Shown piece by piece: positions 1 to 9,283 of a stretch of 64,000 bases of DNA; the stretch's first letter is position 1, and every line of letters begins with the position of its first letter. The notes beneath the pieces were generated by a model that saw only the letters and a program-made list of their open reading frames with translations, was not told the origin of the DNA and ran no database searches. The translations under genes were made by a program, and so were the position numbers. Origin of the DNA: Massilia sp. erpn (GTDB taxonomy: Bacteria > Pseudomonadota > Gammaproteobacteria > Burkholderiales > Burkholderiaceae_D). Location: the NCBI RefSeq assembly GCF_024400215.1, contig NZ_CP053748.1, positions 2,790,001-2,854,000 on the forward strand, read 5' to 3'.

Positions 1-1
1 G

Positions 2-790
2 GGCGTTGTGCTGGCCGGTTGCGGCAGCTTCAAGAAAAAACCTGAACCGGTAGCCGCGTCAGCCAATCCGCAAGTCCTGCTGCTGGGGGAGGTGCATGAC
101 AATCCCCAGGGCCATAAGCTGCGCTATGAGGAATTGCGCAAGCGCGTGGCGGCGGGCTGGCGGCCCGCCATCGCCATGGAGCAGTTCGACCGCGAACAGC
201 AAGCCTTGCTGGACGAGGCGCAAAAGAGCTGCCTCGACGCCAATTGCCTGATCCGCGTGATGAAGGGGCCGCGCTGGGACTGGCAGCTCTACCATCCTGT
301 GATCGAACTGGCGCTGAACAACAAGCTGCCGCTGATCGCCGCCAACCTCTCGCGCGGCGATGCCTCGAAAGTGGTGCGCGACGGCGTGGCGTCCTCGTTT
401 GACGCGCCGACCGTGGCCGCCTACCGCCTCAACGAAGCGCTGCCGGCCGATATCGTCCAAGGCCAGGAGGCGGAAATCCGTACCGGCCATTGCAATATGC
501 TGCCCGACAGCATGGTGCCCGGCATGGTCAATGCCCAGGTGGCGCGCGATATCTGGATGGCCAAGCTGGTGCGCGCGCAAAGCCCGCGCGATGTGGTGCT
601 GATCGCCGGCAATGGCCATGTGCGGCGCGATATCGGTGTGCCGCGCTGGCTGGACGCCATCCAACCCAAGCTGACGTGGACCAGCATCGCCTACGCCGAA
701 GGCAAGGCCGGCGATGGCCAGTTCGACCAGGTGCGCAAGGTCGATGCCGTGCAGCGTCCCGATCCCTGCGCCAAATTCAAAGGCAAGTAA
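2..790 (+). CDS. ChaN/Tiki-like lipoprotein, 5' end cut by the window
   Basis: The reading frame runs in from the left edge; the visible part starts within a lipoprotein signal peptide whose lipobox LAGC gives the lipidated cysteine at the fifth codon from position 2. The mature part carries the hallmarks of the ChaN (haem-binding, iron-regulated lipoprotein) / EreA-ChaN superfamily: LLLGEVHDNPQGH near the N terminus, AMEQFDREQQ about 45 residues on, and a terminal IAGNGHVRRDIGVP. In the family these Glu/His motifs line a metal- or haem-binding pocket. The true start lies outside the window, so length cannot be judged. The adjacent thioredoxin gene begins 55 bp downstream on the same strand. 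Fold assignment is strong; the haem role is inference from the family. Confidence 0.8.
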   Translation, partial: GVVLAGCGSFKKKPEPVAASANPQVLLLGEVHDNPQGHKLRYEELRKRVAAGWRPAIAMEQFDREQQALLDEAQKSCLDANCLIRVMKGPRWDWQLYHPVIELALNNKLPLIAANLSRGDASKVVRDGVASSFDAPTVAAYRLNEALPADIVQGQEAEIRTGHCNMLPDSMVPGMVNAQVARDIWMAKLVRAQSPRDVVLIAGNGHVRRDIGVPRWLDAIQPKLTWTSIAYAEGKAGDGQFDQVRKVDAVQRPDPCAKFKGK

Positions 791-845
791 GCGCCGCGGC
801 GCGCCTGGCGCCGGCGTGCTAAGGTGGCGCCAGGAGGATCGATCC

Positions 846-1172
846 ATGGAACAGCTTTATCACGCCGCCGCGCCCACCCGCGCCGAGGTCGACGCGCTGC
901 GCGGCCCGGCGCTGCTGGAATTCGGCGCCAACTGGTGCGGCTACTGCCGCGCCGCCCAGCCGCTGCTGGCCGAAGCCTATGCCGGGCATATCGCCATCCC
1001 GCACATCAAGGTGGAAGACGGTCCCGGCCGCGCGCTGGGCCGCTCCTTCCGCATCAAGCTGTGGCCGACCCTGGTCTTCCTGCGCGACGGCCAGGAAGTG
1101 GCGCGCTTGGTGCGCCCCGCCAGCGCCGAGGAAATCCGCCAAGCCTTCGCCCAGCTCTCCGCCACTGCCTAG
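846..1172 (+). CDS. thioredoxin-family protein
   Basis: A 108-residue thioredoxin-fold protein. The redox motif WCGYC (residues 24-28) replaces the classical WCGPC, and the cis-proline strand is visible as KLWPTLVFL. The start is fixed by AGGAGG at 832-837, nine bases upstream of the ATG. There is no signal peptide, so it should act in the cytoplasm as a disulphide reductase. It follows a ChaN-like lipoprotein gene and precedes an aldehyde dehydrogenase gene on the same strand, but the 140-bp gap to the latter suggests a separate unit. Partner and substrate are unknown. Confidence 0.85.
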   Translation: MEQLYHAAAPTRAEVDALRGPALLEFGANWCGYCRAAQPLLAEAYAGHIAIPHIKVEDGPGRALGRSFRIKLWPTLVFLRDGQEVARLVRPASAEEIRQAFAQLSATA

Positions 1173-1313
1173 CATGCCGGCAGCCGCGTGGCCCCGGGGC
1201 CGGCCGCTGCCGTAGCGCCTTCCCGCCGCGCTGCCGGCGTTTCGGTGTATCCTTCCGCGGTATTCATAAGCCAACTGCGCCACCCGGCGCCGAATAATAA
1301 AGGAGAGGAAGCG

Positions 1314-2891
1314 ATGCAGATAGCCGGCGAGATGATCATCGGACACCAGGCAGTCATGGGCAGGGAAGGGCAGATCAAGGCGATCGATCCGGCGCGCAAT
1401 GCCGAGATTGAGCCGGGCTTCGGCCTGGCCAGCCGTGCTGAATTGGAGCGGGCCTGCGCGTTGGCCGCCAGCGCCTTCGACGCCTACCGCGAAACCGGGC
1501 TGGAAGAACGCGCCCGCTTCCTGGAAGCGATCGCCCAGAACATCCTCGACCTCGGCCCGGCCCTGATCGAACGCGCCATGGCCGAATCGGGCCTGCCGCA
1601 AGCGCGCCTGGAAGGCGAACGTGGCCGCACCGTCAACCAGCTGCGCCTGTTCGCCAAGGTGGTGCGCGACGGCCACTGGATCGGCGCCACGCTCGACGCG
1701 GCCCTGCCGGAACGCGTGCCGCCGCGCGCCGACCTGCGTCTGCGCAAGATCGCTGTCGGCCCGGTCGCCGTCTTCGGCGCCAGCAACTTCCCGCTCGCCT
1801 TCTCGGTCGCGGGCGGCGACACCGCCTCCGCGCTGGCGGCTGGCTGCCCGGTGGTGGTCAAGGCCCACCCGGCCCATCTGGGCACCTCGGAACTGGTGGC
1901 CAAAGCCGTGCAAAAGGCCGCCATCGACTGCGCCATGCCGGAAGGCGTGTTCTCCATGCTGATCGGCGCCGGCGTGCAGATCGGCCAGGATCTGGTCAGC
2001 CATCCTGCCATCAAGGCTGTCGGCTTCACCGGCTCGCGCCATGGCGGCCTGGCCCTGATGCGCATCGCCGCCCAGCGCCAGGAACCGATTCCCGTGTATG
2101 CGGAAATGAGCAGCATCAACCCGGTCTTCCTGCTGCCCGGCGCCCTGGCCGACGATGCGGCCAAGCTGGCGCAAGCCTATGTCGACTCGCTGACCCTGGG
2201 TTCGGGCCAGTTCTGCACCAACCCCGGCCTGCTGCTGGGCATCGACAGCCCCGAGCTGCAGCAGTTCGCCACCGCCGTGGCCGCCGCCCTGCCGGTCAAG
2301 GTCGGCAGCACCATGCTGACGCCGGGCATCCACCAGTCCTACCAGGCCGGCGTGGCGCGCCTGTCGGGCCAGAACGGCGTGCAGCTGCTGGCCCAAGGCC
2401 AGCCCGGTCCGGGCGCCTGCGCTGCCCAAGCCGCCGTCTACCAATGCGACGCCGAGACCTTCCTTGGCAGCGCCGCGCTGGAAGAGGAAAACTTCGGCCC
2501 CAGTTCCCTGCTGGTGCGCTGCCGCGACGCGGACGACCTGTTGCGCATCGCCGAGCATGTGGAAGGTCAGCTCAGCGCGACCTTGCACGCGCGCGCCGGC
2601 GACCGCGCCCTGGCCGCGCGCCTGCTGCCGGTACTTGAACGCAAGGCCGGCCGCATCCTGTTCAATGGCTTCCCGACCGGCGTCGAAGTGGCGCATGCCA
2701 TGGTGCACGGCGGTCCCTTCCCCTCCACGTCCGACCCGCGCACCACCTCGGTCGGCGCCACCGCCATCGACCGTTTCCTGCGCCCAGTCTGCTACCAGGA
2801 CGTCCCCGCCGAGCTGCTGCCGCCAGCCCTGTCCAGCGCCAACCCCCTCGCCCTGACCCGCCTCGTCGACGGCACCCTGCGCCCCGCCTAA
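1314..2891 (+). CDS. aldehyde dehydrogenase, 2,5-dioxovalerate (alpha-ketoglutarate semialdehyde) type
   Basis: A 525-residue NAD(P)+-dependent aldehyde dehydrogenase. The cofactor-binding segment [15 protein letters not shown], the catalytic Glu in [15 protein letters not shown] and the catalytic Cys in [14 protein letters not shown] are all present. This combination, with Ser-Ile-Asn-Pro after the Glu, is typical of alpha-ketoglutarate semialdehyde dehydrogenases, which finish oxidative pentose, glucarate or hydroxyproline catabolism by making 2-oxoglutarate. The start is set by AGGAGAGG at 1301-1308. No sugar-acid pathway genes flank it, so the substrate is inferred from family similarity only. 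A TonB-dependent receptor lies convergently downstream, with a palindromic repeat between. Confidence 0.85.
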   Translation: MQIAGEMIIGHQAVMGREGQIKAIDPARNAEIEPGFGLASRAELERACALAASAFDAYRETGLEERARFLEAIAQNILDLGPALIERAMAESGLPQARLEGERGRTVNQLRLFAKVVRDGHWIGATLDAALPERVPPRADLRLRKIAVGPVAVFGASNFPLAFSVAGGDTASALAAGCPVVVKAHPAHLGTSELVAKAVQKAAIDCAMPEGVFSMLIGAGVQIGQDLVSHPAIKAVGFTGSRHGGLALMRIAAQRQEPIPVYAEMSSINPVFLLPGALADDAAKLAQAYVDSLTLGSGQFCTNPGLLLGIDSPELQQFATAVAAALPVKVGSTMLTPGIHQSYQAGVARLSGQNGVQLLAQGQPGPGACAAQAAVYQCDAETFLGSAALEEENFGPSSLLVRCRDADDLLRIAEHVEGQLSATLHARAGDRALAARLLPVLERKAGRILFNGFPTGVEVAHAMVHGGPFPSTSDPRTTSVGATAIDRFLRPVCYQDVPAELLPPALSSANPLALTRLVDGTLRPA

Positions 2892-2897
2892 ACCCCG

Positions 2898-2970
2898 TTT
2901 GATCTATATCAGCAAATGTCCGACCCTGGTGCCTGACACCAGGGTTGGACATTGTTTGATTTGGCGCAAA
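2898..2970. repeat. dispersed palindromic repeat, copy 1
   Basis: The core 2915-2953 is a near-perfect inverted repeat: AATGTCCGACCCTGGTG pairs with CACCAGGGTTGGACATT around a short centre. It is flanked by TTTGATCTATATCAGC on the left and GTTTGATTTGGCGCAAA on the right. Five further copies occur in this window (9198, 16087, 43230, 48414, 48470). This copy sits between two convergent genes, where the RNA hairpin could also help stop transcription. Confidence 0.85.
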
Positions 2971-2980
2971 AGGGAAGGGC

Positions 2981-3011
2981 AAAAAAATACCCGGACCACA
3001 TGGGTCCGGGT
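2981..3011 (-). terminator. intrinsic terminator of the TonB-dependent receptor gene
   Basis: Read on the minus strand, a 9-bp perfect stem (ACCCGGACC at 2989-2997 pairing with GGTCCGGGT at 3003-3011, 5-nt loop) is followed by an A and seven U residues. It lies 39 bp beyond the receptor stop codon. Confidence 0.9.
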
Positions 3012-3049
3012 GAAGGCACTACAAGAGAGAAGGTAGAGCGCTGGGCGGC

Positions 3050-5698
3050 TTACAGTTTGCCGCGCAGGCCCAGATAGAAGGTGCGGCCGTTCGAGTAGAA
3101 GGCGCGTGGCTGGTCCTCGGTCTCGGCGAACATCTTGATGGTGCCGTTGTTGAGGTTCAGCGCGTCGAAGGTCACGGTCAGCTGCTCGTTGATCTTGTAG
3201 TTCAGCGAGGCGGCCAGATTGCCCAGGCCTTTCACGTGCTGGCTGGCGCCACGGTCCACGCCGGCCTTGTAGGTCGAGCGGAAGTTGTAGGCCAGGCGCG
3301 CGCTCAGGCGGTCGTCTTCGTAATAGCCGGTCACGTTGTAGGTGTTTTTCGACGAGTTGATCAGCTCGCCACCATCGCTCAGCTTGCCGTCCGCGTAGGT
3401 GTAGTTGATCAGGGTGCCGAAGTTGCCGAACAGCGGTTGCTGGTAGCTCAGCTCAATACCCTTGTTCTTGCCCGAGGTATTGTACGGCGACGTGATCTGG
3501 TACACCGTCTGCTTGTTCTGCTTGTTGTTGAAGTAGGTGCCGGTGGTGGTGCCTTGGGCCACGATCGATTTCAGGTCCATGTAGAACAGACCGGCGGTGA
3601 TCGAGGATTTTGGCGCGAAGTACCATTCGGCGCTGACTTCAAAGTTGTTGGAGCGGATCGGGTCCAGTTTCACATTGCCGCCGTTGCCGCTCAGGGCATC
3701 GTCGTTCAGCGAGACCGAGCCGCCCAGGGCGCTGTAGTCAGGACGGGCCATGGTGCGGGCGATCGCCGCGCGTACCACCAGATCCTGGTTCACGTCGAAC
3801 TTGATGTTCGCGCTTGGCAGGTAATCGTTATAGGTGCGCTCGTAGGTGGTCGGGGTGTAAGGGCCGAAAGCCGAACCGGTGATCGGGTTAGTGCCGCCAG
3901 CCAGGTTGACCACGGTGGTCTGCTTGGTGCGGATGGCGCGCAGACCGAAGTTGCCGCTCCAGCTGTCGCCAGCCAGGTTGGCCATGGCATACACGGCCGA
4001 GGTTTTTTCCTGCAGCTTGAATTCGTCGGTCCAGTTATGACGCAGGGTGTAGTCGAGCAGGCGGTTGCCCGGCACGGCGCCCCAGGCGCCCAGGGCGGCG
4101 CCGTCATACTTGAAGTAATTCGTGCTCAGGTTGCCGCCCAGGGAGTGGGCGAAGTCGCTCGGATACATCTGGCCGCTCCAGGTGGGGCCGGGATTGCTGA
4201 AGCCAAGCGGACCTGGACGGGTTTCCAGCGGGTGTTCGGCAGTACGTTTGTGGTCGGTGCCGCGCAGACCGAATTTCACGGAATCCCAGATGCCTTGGCT
4301 CAGGCGCAGTTCGCCGTCAACCTGGGCGTATTTCTCTTTGTCCACCGATTGCGATTCGCCGCCGCCAGCCCAGGCGGTGCTGCCTGGCTTGTTGGTGACG
4401 CCGCCTGGATAGGAGATCGACGCTGGGCTCAGGCCGTTCAGCGTGTAGTTCATGCCGCCGTCGACATTGTTCTGGTAGTACACGTCGTCGCGGTCGTAGC
4501 CGACGCCATTGGTGCGGCCGGCCTTACCGGTGATGGTGAGGTCCTTGGTGGCGCGGTAGCGGAAGTTGAAGTCGGCGTACCAGGATTTGCCGCCGGCGTC
4601 AGGACGGTAGATATTGTCCACTTCGCCCGAGTTTTTGGCGAAGCTGCCCGACACCAGGGTGCCGTTCTTGATCACCGGATTGCTGACCAGCAGGCCGTCG
4701 CGGTTGATCGAGTTGGCTGGCGCGGCCAGCCAGTTGGTGTTCTGGTGCGGTGCGCTCAGCTTGGAGTAGAAGCCGTTCAGGTCCAGGGTCAGTTCCTTGG
4801 TTGGACGGATCTCGAAGTCGAAGGCGCCGCCTTCGCGTTTCTTGACCTGCTCGAACAGCGAGGCGCCGATGAAGGTCGGCACGCGCACGCCGGCCAGGGC
4901 CGGATTGGCTTTCGCGGCCGCGCTATCGGCTGCGATGTTGGCATAGCCCAGGACTTCCTGGCCGTCGCGGCGTACCGCGGTTTTCTCGGAGAAGGCTTGG
5001 ACCAACATACCAGCGGTGCCGGCATCGTTCTTCCAGTTGACCATGGCCGACAGCTGCGGCTTGGTCTTGTCGGCCAGATCGTTGCGGGTCGCCTGTACCG
5101 ATGCTTCCACGGTCAGCTGCTTGCGGAAGTCCAGCGGACGGCGGGTGATCACGTTGATGGCGCCGGAAACGCCGCCCTCGACCAGGTCGGCGGTCGCGCT
5201 CTTGTGCACGACGATGGAGCCGACCAGTTCCGATGGCAGCAGCGAGAAGCTGCTGGAACGGCCGACGTTGCCGCCGAACTGGTTCAGCACGAACCAGTCG
5301 CCGGTGCTGATCGCATGGCCGTTGAACAGGGTTTGCTGCAGGCTGGGGCTGGTGCCGCGCAGGCTGACGCGGTCGTTTTCGCCAAAGCCGCCTTCACCAC
5401 CTGCGGAGGATTGAATGTTCACGCCTGGCAGACGCTGGATGGCGTCGGCCACGTTCTTGTCGGGCATCTTGCCGATGTCTTCCGCCGTCACCACCTCGAC
5501 CACGGAGTCGGCATTGCGTTTTTGCTTCAGCGACTGCTCCAGGGCGGCGCGCACACCGGTCACGGTCACAACGCTGGATGGATCGGGCTTGGTCTCCGTT
5601 TGTTGGGCAAACGCAGGCGCGGAAATGCTCACGATAAGCAGGCCGACGGCCAGGGCGGCCGGGGTCAGGCGGTTTGCTTGTTTCTGATCGAACTTCAT
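3050..5698 (-). CDS. TonB-dependent outer-membrane receptor
   Basis: An 882-residue receptor with an N-terminal signal peptide ending about AFAQQ, a plug domain (roughly residues 45-170: VVTVTGVRAALEQSL, then KMPDKNVADAIQRLPGVNI and DRVSLRG) and a C-terminal beta-barrel closing with FYLGLRGKL. The GVRAALEQSLxxKR plug signature belongs to the large Xanthomonas/Caulobacter-type receptor family that often imports oligosaccharides. The ATG at 5698 is preceded by GGAGAGAG, so it is preferred to the upstream in-frame TTG. The gene stands alone, with its own terminator, and no transporter or hydrolase neighbour reveals the ligand. Outer-membrane uptake is firm; the substrate is unknown. Confidence 0.93.
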   Translation of the reverse strand: MKFDQKQANRLTPAALAVGLLIVSISAPAFAQQTETKPDPSSVVTVTGVRAALEQSLKQKRNADSVVEVVTAEDIGKMPDKNVADAIQRLPGVNIQSSAGGEGGFGENDRVSLRGTSPSLQQTLFNGHAISTGDWFVLNQFGGNVGRSSSFSLLPSELVGSIVVHKSATADLVEGGVSGAINVITRRPLDFRKQLTVEASVQATRNDLADKTKPQLSAMVNWKNDAGTAGMLVQAFSEKTAVRRDGQEVLGYANIAADSAAAKANPALAGVRVPTFIGASLFEQVKKREGGAFDFEIRPTKELTLDLNGFYSKLSAPHQNTNWLAAPANSINRDGLLVSNPVIKNGTLVSGSFAKNSGEVDNIYRPDAGGKSWYADFNFRYRATKDLTITGKAGRTNGVGYDRDDVYYQNNVDGGMNYTLNGLSPASISYPGGVTNKPGSTAWAGGGESQSVDKEKYAQVDGELRLSQGIWDSVKFGLRGTDHKRTAEHPLETRPGPLGFSNPGPTWSGQMYPSDFAHSLGGNLSTNYFKYDGAALGAWGAVPGNRLLDYTLRHNWTDEFKLQEKTSAVYAMANLAGDSWSGNFGLRAIRTKQTTVVNLAGGTNPITGSAFGPYTPTTYERTYNDYLPSANIKFDVNQDLVVRAAIARTMARPDYSALGGSVSLNDDALSGNGGNVKLDPIRSNNFEVSAEWYFAPKSSITAGLFYMDLKSIVAQGTTTGTYFNNKQNKQTVYQITSPYNTSGKNKGIELSYQQPLFGNFGTLINYTYADGKLSDGGELINSSKNTYNVTGYYEDDRLSARLAYNFRSTYKAGVDRGASQHVKGLGNLAASLNYKINEQLTVTFDALNLNNGTIKMFAETEDQPRAFYSNGRTFYLGLRGKL

Positions 5699-6038
5699 TA
5701 CTCTCTCCAAGGTGATGGGCTTCTTACTTGCTTACTTACGTATGAGTACTTCAGTACTTCAACTGCACCACTCATACCAATATACGTTATTTTAAATACC
5801 AAAATGCTACCACTTGAAATTATTTTTTGCATTGTTGTGGAATTTGTACGCAAAACGCTGTCATTATGGCACTATTTCGCTGACGGTAGTCGGAATTGGT
5901 GTGTAAATATGCGGATTTCGCGCTTTATTGGTACTGCTCTGGTATGGGGAAGCGTTGAGGGTGGTATGGCGGGGTGGTCTTGGAAAACAAAAAAGGCCCG
6001 AACTGTTTCCAGTTCAGGCCTTCTTCGCTTAATTCGGG
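5699..6038. other. gene-free, AT-rich upstream region of the receptor
   Basis: No plausible gene is seen here. The segment is far more AT-rich than its surroundings, notably 5770-5850. It contains short direct repeats next to the receptor start: CTTAC motifs at 5723-5739 and AGTACTTC twice in tandem at 5745-5760. These may be regulator-binding sites for the receptor; no clear -35/-10 pair could be chosen. The right end holds the tRNA terminator. Confidence 0.5.
5989..6021 (-). terminator. intrinsic terminator of the tRNA-Met gene
   Basis: On the minus strand a 12-bp stem (one G-U pair) with a GAAA loop, formed between 5994-6005 and 6010-6021, is followed by a run of six U residues. It begins 18 bp beyond the tRNA 3' end. 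Confidence 0.9.
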
Positions 6039-6115
6039 TGGTGGTGATAGTTGGACTTGAACCAACGACCCTAGCATTATGAATGCTATGCTCTAACCAA
6101 CTGAGCTATATCACC
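6039..6115 (-). tRNA. tRNA-Met (CAT), elongator type
   Basis: A 77-nt cloverleaf read on the minus strand, starting GGTGATATAGCTCAG. The acceptor stem GGTGATA/TATCACC, the anticodon arm TAGCA-TTCATAA-TGCTA (anticodon CAT) and the T arm GTTGG-TTCAAGT-CCAAC are all paired, and the CCA end is encoded. The first acceptor pair is a normal G-C, so it is not initiator tRNA. A CAT anticodon could also mean tRNA-Ile2; the other CAT tRNA at 55502, next to rpoD, fits Ile2 better. Confidence 0.9.
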
Positions 6116-6238
6116 GCAACGGCAAGCATTATCGGGCTTGGCCCGGACTCTGTCAAGGAACCTGCCACAACTTTTTTACAGCTTCGTGAAAAATCGTGAA
6201 AAGTGGCATTTTCGCTATGATTCTAGGCGCTTTTCCGC

Positions 6239-7204
6239 TTAGGCGGCGCGCGCGGCGCGGGCCGCTTCCACCCGCGCCAGCAGCTGGCTGGCCGCATCCG
6301 GCGCCAGGCAGTCGATGACGCAGCGCTGCGGCATGGCACGCAGCCAGGTCAGCTGGCGCTTGGCCAGCTGGCGCGTGGCGATGATGCCGGTTTCGCGCAG
6401 GGCGGCGTAGTCGATGCTCCCATCCAGATATTCCCAGGCCTGGCGGTAGCCGACGCAGCGCATCGAAGGCAGGCCGGGATGCAGGTCGCCGCGCCGGCGC
6501 AGGGCTTCGACTTCGGCCAGCAGGCCGCCGTCCGGCGCGTTCAGCATCAGGTCGAAGCGCTGCGCGATGCGGGCGTGCAGCACGCTGCGCTCGGACGGCT
6601 CCAGCGCCAGCGGCAGCAATGCGAAAGGCAGCTCGGTTTTTTCGCGCAGGGCCAGCAGGGCTGACATGGGCTGGCCGCTAAGTTCAATGACTTCCAGCGC
6701 GCGCTGGATGCGCTGGGCGTCATTCGGTTTCAGGCGGGCCGCCGTTTCCGCGTCCAGCGTGGCCAGGCGGGCGTGCATGGCGGGCCAGCCGAGGCGGGCC
6801 GCCTCGTCTTCCAGGCGGGCGCGCAGGACCGGGTCGGCGCCAGGCAGCTCGTCCAGGCCATCGTTGAGACCTTTGAAGTACAGCATGGTGCCGCCCACCA
6901 GCAGCGGCAGCCGGCCGCGCGCCTGGATCTCGGCCACCAGGCGCAGGGTATCGGCGCGGAACTGGGCCACGGAATAGGCGTCGAGCGGATCGATGATGTC
7001 GATCAGGTGGTGCGGCACGGCGGCCAGCTCCTCGCGCGAAGGCTTGGCGGTACCGACGTCCATGCCGCGATAGACCAGGGCCGAATCGACCGAGATGATT
7101 TCCGACGGGATGCGTTCGGCGATGGCCAGGGCCGAGGCGGTCTTGCCGCTGGCCGTCGGCCCCATGATGGCGACCGCCAGCGGCCGCCCAGTGGTGTGGT
7201 TCAT
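6239..7204 (-). CDS. miaA: tRNA dimethylallyltransferase
   Basis: A 321-residue enzyme that transfers the dimethylallyl group to A37 of tRNAs reading UNN codons. The P-loop GPTASGKT (residues 15-22), the [16 protein letters not shown] motif (catalytic Asp) and VGGTMLYFK are in family order. It lies 12 bp downstream of mutL on the same strand, matching the conserved mutL-miaA pair of many proteobacteria, and is probably co-transcribed with it. Length is normal. Confidence 0.97.
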   Translation of the reverse strand: MNHTTGRPLAVAIMGPTASGKTASALAIAERIPSEIISVDSALVYRGMDVGTAKPSREELAAVPHHLIDIIDPLDAYSVAQFRADTLRLVAEIQARGRLPLLVGGTMLYFKGLNDGLDELPGADPVLRARLEDEAARLGWPAMHARLATLDAETAARLKPNDAQRIQRALEVIELSGQPMSALLALREKTELPFALLPLALEPSERSVLHARIAQRFDLMLNAPDGGLLAEVEALRRRGDLHPGLPSMRCVGYRQAWEYLDGSIDYAALRETGIIATRQLAKRQLTWLRAMPQRCVIDCLAPDAASQLLARVEAARAARAA

Positions 7205-7216
7205 GATGCTTGTTTC

Positions 7217-9175
7217 TTATTGGCCGCGCAGGAACAGCTTGTCCAGCGCGCTGATTTCGACTTGCACCCAGGTGGGACGGCCGTGGTTGCACTGGTCGGC
7301 GCGTTCGGTGCTTTCCATCTGGCGCAGCAGGGCGTTCATTTCGGGCTGGGTCAGGATGCGGTTGGCGCGCACCGCCGTGTGGCAGGCCAGGGTGCCCAGC
7401 AGCTCGTTGCGGCGCTCGATCAGCATGCGCGAGCCGCCGTATTCGCGCACATCGCGCAGCACGTCGCGCGCCAGGGTTTGCGCATCGGCGTTTTTCAGCA
7501 GGGCCGGCACGGAGCGCACCGCCAGGGTGGTGGGCGAGAGCGCAGCGATGTCGAAGCCCAGGGTTTGCAGGGTCTCGCCATGCTCCTGCACCGTGCCCAC
7601 TTCCACCGGGTCGGCGTAGAAGGTGACGGGAATCAGCAGCGACTGGATCTGCATGGCGGCGCCGTTGAGCTGCTCGTCCAGCGCGTTCTTCAATTGTTCG
7701 TAGAGGATGCGCTCGTGGGCGGCGTGCATGTCCACCAGCACCAGGCCTTTGCTGTTCTGCGCCAGGATATAGATGCCGTGCAGCTGGGCCAGGGCGAAGC
7801 CGAGCGGGAATTCCTCGTCCTGCGCCAGCACGGCGGGCGAGGCGATATACGGCGTGGCTTGCGGCATGGCGTAGCTGCCCGAGGCCGAGAAGCCGCCGCC
7901 GCCGTTCAGGGCCGCGCTGCCATCCTGGGTCGCACCATCCGGGCCGTCGGCGCGGCGCTCGCCCGCGAACAGGGCGCCATAGCGCTCGGTGCTTTGGGCC
8001 ACGCCGCCGCCCTGGCCGGGCTGGCCGAAAGGCGAGGGCGAGAACGTGGGCTGATAGTGCGGATTCAGTTCGGCACCGAAGGAAGCCTGCTGCGGACGCC
8101 AGAGCGGGCCGCCGGCCAGGGTGTCGGCCGCCGGCAGCGGCGAAGGCACGCTGCCGTGGGCCGTGGCCGAAGTCTGGGCCAGGGCGCGCTGCACCGCGTG
8201 GAAGACGAATTGGTGCACGGCGCGGCCGTCGCGGAAGCGCACCTCGATCTTGGATGGGTGCACATTCACGTCCACCAGGGCCGGGTCCAGGTCGAGCGCC
8301 AGCACATACGAAGGGAAGCGGTCGCCGTGCAGCACATCCTCGTAGGCGGCGCGCACCGCGTGCACCAGTAGCTTGTCGCGCACGAAGCGGCCGTTGACAT
8401 AAAAATACTGCGCATCGGCGCGCGCCTTGGAGGCGGTCGGCAGGCCGGCGAAGCCGTGCAGGCGCAGCAGGCCCGAACCCTCGTCCAGCGGCAGGCGCGC
8501 TTCGGCGAAATTCTCGCCCAGGATCTGTGCGCTGCGCTTGGCCATATCGGCCACCATCCAGTGGTCCACGGTGCGGCCATTGTGCGACAGCGTGAACGAC
8601 ACGTCCGGCCGTGCCAGTGCGACGCGGCGCACCACTTCGGCGCAGTGGCCGAACTCCGTCTGTTCCGACTTGAGGAATTTGCGCCGCGCCGGCGTGTTGA
8701 AATACAGGTCGCGCACGTCGACGGTCGTCCCCTGCGCGCCGGAAGAGGGCGACACGGTACCGTTATGCGAGCCCTCGATCTCCCAGGCATGGGCCGCATC
8801 GGCCGTGCGCGAGGTCAGGGTAACGGCCGCCACCGACGCGATGGACGCCAGCGCCTCGCCGCGAAAACCGAGGGTGGCCACGTTTTCCAGGTCGTCCAGG
8901 CTGGCGATTTTCGAAGTCGCATGGCGCGCCAGTGCGAGCGGCATCTGTTCGGGAGGAATGCCGCGTCCATTATCCGTAATGCAAATACGCTTGACCCCGC
9001 CTTCCTCCAAACGTACCGTAATCTGCGAGGAACCCGCGTCGAGCGCATTTTCCAGCAACTCCTTGACCACGGCCGAAGGCCGCTCCACCACCTCGCCGGC
9101 AGCGATCTGGGAAATAAGCTGGTCCGGCAAAGCCCGGATAGGACGAGGAAGAGTAGGCGCGTTCATGTCCCGCAT
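7217..9175 (-). CDS. mutL: DNA mismatch repair protein MutL
   Basis: A 652-residue MutL, the ATP-driven mediator between MutS and the nicking/excision steps of mismatch repair. The GHKL ATPase motifs are intact: VVKELLENALDAG, DNGRGIPPEQ, GFRGEALASIASV and GTTVDVRDLYFNTPARRKF. A variable linker (about 330-440) precedes the dimerisation domain. That domain carries DMHAAHERILYE, ACHTAVRA and CNHGRP, close to the metal-binding motifs of MutL proteins with endonuclease activity (consensus DQHAAHERI..E, here with Met for Gln). The start could be either 9175 or the in-frame ATG at 9166; neither has a strong ribosome-binding site. Nine residues upstream of the family's usual first motif favour the shorter form slightly. 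Confidence 0.96.
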   Translation of the reverse strand: MRDMNAPTLPRPIRALPDQLISQIAAGEVVERPSAVVKELLENALDAGSSQITVRLEEGGVKRICITDNGRGIPPEQMPLALARHATSKIASLDDLENVATLGFRGEALASIASVAAVTLTSRTADAAHAWEIEGSHNGTVSPSSGAQGTTVDVRDLYFNTPARRKFLKSEQTEFGHCAEVVRRVALARPDVSFTLSHNGRTVDHWMVADMAKRSAQILGENFAEARLPLDEGSGLLRLHGFAGLPTASKARADAQYFYVNGRFVRDKLLVHAVRAAYEDVLHGDRFPSYVLALDLDPALVDVNVHPSKIEVRFRDGRAVHQFVFHAVQRALAQTSATAHGSVPSPLPAADTLAGGPLWRPQQASFGAELNPHYQPTFSPSPFGQPGQGGGVAQSTERYGALFAGERRADGPDGATQDGSAALNGGGGFSASGSYAMPQATPYIASPAVLAQDEEFPLGFALAQLHGIYILAQNSKGLVLVDMHAAHERILYEQLKNALDEQLNGAAMQIQSLLIPVTFYADPVEVGTVQEHGETLQTLGFDIAALSPTTLAVRSVPALLKNADAQTLARDVLRDVREYGGSRMLIERRNELLGTLACHTAVRANRILTQPEMNALLRQMESTERADQCNHGRPTWVQVEISALDKLFLRGQ

Positions 9176-9197
9176 TATAAATGAGCCCGCTTCCCCG

Positions 9198-9283
9198 TTT
9201 GCGCCAGATCAAACAATGTCCGACCCTGGTGCCTCGGCGGCCCCGCCTGACACCAGGGTCGGACATTTGCTGATTTAGATCAA
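9198..9283. repeat. dispersed palindromic repeat, copy 2 (inverted, enlarged loop)
   Basis: This copy is in the opposite orientation to copy 1 (left end TTTGCGCCAGATCAAACAA, right end TTGCTGATTTAGATCAA). The arms ATGTCCGACCCTGGTG and CACCAGGGTCGGACAT pair perfectly. The centre holds about 14 extra bases compared with the other copies. The right end overlaps the stop codon of the cyclophilin gene. Confidence 0.85.

Noticed and set aside
3236..6082. Very long open frame on the plus strand over the TonB receptor gene
   Set aside because: It is the antisense of a clear receptor gene in GC-rich DNA, with low-complexity Ala/Val/Gly/His-rich sequence and no family likeness.
6039..6115. Initiator tRNA-fMet
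   Set aside because: The first acceptor pair is G-C and the sequence starts GGTGAT, unlike initiator tRNA with its unpaired first base and CGCGGGG start.
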